Source: Hydrogenophaga sp. (GTDB lineage: Bacteria > Pseudomonadota > Gammaproteobacteria > Burkholderiales > Burkholderiaceae_C). Taken from it: 5,890 nt of DNA. The stretch spans positions 1 through 5,890 of the forward strand of contig JAJNQE010000103.1 of NCBI GenBank assembly GCA_021154985.1, in the 5' to 3' direction. This document shows, piece after piece, positions 5,130 to 5,890 of the stretch. A program made the translations under genes and the position numbers. Within the stretch, counting starts at the first letter, position 1. Each line of letters begins with the position of its first letter. The notes below the pieces were generated by a model that was given only the letters and a program-made list of their open reading frames with translations, was not told where the DNA came from and searched no databases.

Positions 5130-5890
5130 ATGAACGCAGACACCCCCGGCACCACCGTTGCCTCCACCTCGGTCAATACCCCGACCGAGACCGCAGCGGC
5201 GTCAAGGCGCGACTTCATCAAGAAAAGCAGCGCCGTCGGCGCCGCGACGTTCTTCTCCACGCTGGGCCACAGCGGCGTGTGGGCCGCCGGCTCCGACGCC
5301 CCCGAGAAAACCGAGGTCAAGATCGGCTTCATCCCGCTGACCGACTGCGCCAGCGTGGTGATGGCGGCCGAGCTCGGCATCGACAAGAAATACGGCGTGA
5401 AGATCATCCCGACCAAGGAAGCCAGCTGGGCCGGTGTGCGCGACAAGCTCGTCAATGGCGAGCTCGACATGGCCCACGTGCTCTACGGCCTCATCTACGG
5501 TCTGCAGCTGGGCACCGCCGGCCCGAAGAAGGACATGGCCGTGTTGATGAACCTGAACCAGAACGGCCAGGCGATCACGCTGTCGAAAAAGCTGGCGGAA
5601 AAAGGCGCGGTGGACGGCCCGTCGCTCGCCAAGCTCATGGCCAGCGAAAAGCGCGAATACACCTTCGCCCAGACCTTCCCCACCGGCACGCACGCCATGT
5701 GGCTCTACTACTGGCTGGCCAGCGCCGGCATCGACCCGATGAAGGACGCCCGCGCCATCGTGGTGCCGCCGCCGCAGATGGTGGCCAACATGCGCGTGGG
5801 CAACATGGACGGCTTCTGCGTCGGCGAGCCCTGGAACCACCGCGCCATCATGGACGGCATCGGCATCACGGCCAACACCACGCAGGACAT
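5130..5890 (+). CDS. nrtA: Nitrate ABC transporter substrate-binding protein, NrtA/NasF type, C-terminus cut by window edge
   Basis: This is the periplasmic nitrate/nitrite-binding component of an ABC importer for assimilation (CmpA/NrtA family). The open frame gives 253 residues before the right edge; full proteins are about 400-450. A twin-arginine signal is clear: SRRDFIKK at 25-32, then a hydrophobic stretch to about residue 52 ending in VWAAG, so export of the folded protein by Tat is expected. The mature domain starts with VKIGFIPLTDCASVVMAAEL (63-82). It continues with EASWAGVRDKLVNGELD (97-113), HVLYGLIYGLQLG (116-128), NLNQNGQAITLS (141-152), FPTGTHAMWLYYWLASAGI (183-201) and VVPPPQMVANMRVGNMDGF (211-229), all typical of the family. 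Trp100, Gln147 and His188 are plausible anion-contacting residues by analogy with NrtA, recalled and not aligned. The start is set by AAGGAG seven bases upstream. Expression should depend on the sigma-54 promoter and the leader switch. Permease and ATPase genes are expected downstream, outside the window. Confidence 0.95.
   Translation, partial: MNADTPGTTVASTSVNTPTETAAASRRDFIKKSSAVGAATFFSTLGHSGVWAAGSDAPEKTEVKIGFIPLTDCASVVMAAELGIDKKYGVKIIPTKEASWAGVRDKLVNGELDMAHVLYGLIYGLQLGTAGPKKDMAVLMNLNQNGQAITLSKKLAEKGAVDGPSLAKLMASEKREYTFAQTFPTGTHAMWLYYWLASAGIDPMKDARAIVVPPPQMVANMRVGNMDGFCVGEPWNHRAIMDGIGITANTTQD

Overview
The window is GC-rich and all its genes look ordinary for a betaproteobacterium. The combination of a NasR-type regulator, a Tat-exported NrtA-type nitrate-binding protein and TsaD suggests a member of the Burkholderiales, probably Comamonadaceae. 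That placement is inferred from protein style only. No mobile element, CRISPR array, tRNA or rRNA was seen.

Layout. The left half is on the minus strand. tsaD (3423 to 2329) is followed, after a 120-base gap, by a periplasmic amino-acid/amide-type ABC substrate-binding protein (2208 to 916). A PLP-dependent aminotransferase follows; it starts inside the previous stop codon (TGATG, shared base 916) and runs off the left edge. The right half is on the plus strand and is a nitrate-assimilation locus. A NIT-ANTAR regulator of the NasR family (3489 to 4757) is divergent from tsaD. A 372-base non-coding control region (4758 to 5129) comes next, then the N-terminal 253 codons of a nitrate ABC-transporter binding protein (5130 onward, cut by the right edge).

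The most informative part is the control region. It reads as a complete nitrate-responsive switch: a sigma-54 type -24/-12 promoter (4952-4967) with a predicted start near 4978; two small hairpins with hexanucleotide loops AATGGC and AACGGC, both with A at position 1 and G at position 4, as in known ANTAR-protein RNA targets; and an 18-pair hairpin (5033-5088) followed by a short T-run, whose 5' arm overlaps the second small hairpin. P2 and the terminator cannot both form. The likely logic is that nitrogen limitation (sigma-54 plus an enhancer-binding protein) starts the transcript, and nitrate sensed by the NIT domain lets the ANTAR domain hold P1/P2 and prevent termination, so the transporter is made only when both conditions hold. 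This architecture is established for the Klebsiella nasR-nasF system, so here it is a well-supported prediction of a known mechanism and not a new system. A 7-bp perfect inverted repeat about 110 bp upstream of the predicted start is an unexplained candidate activator site.
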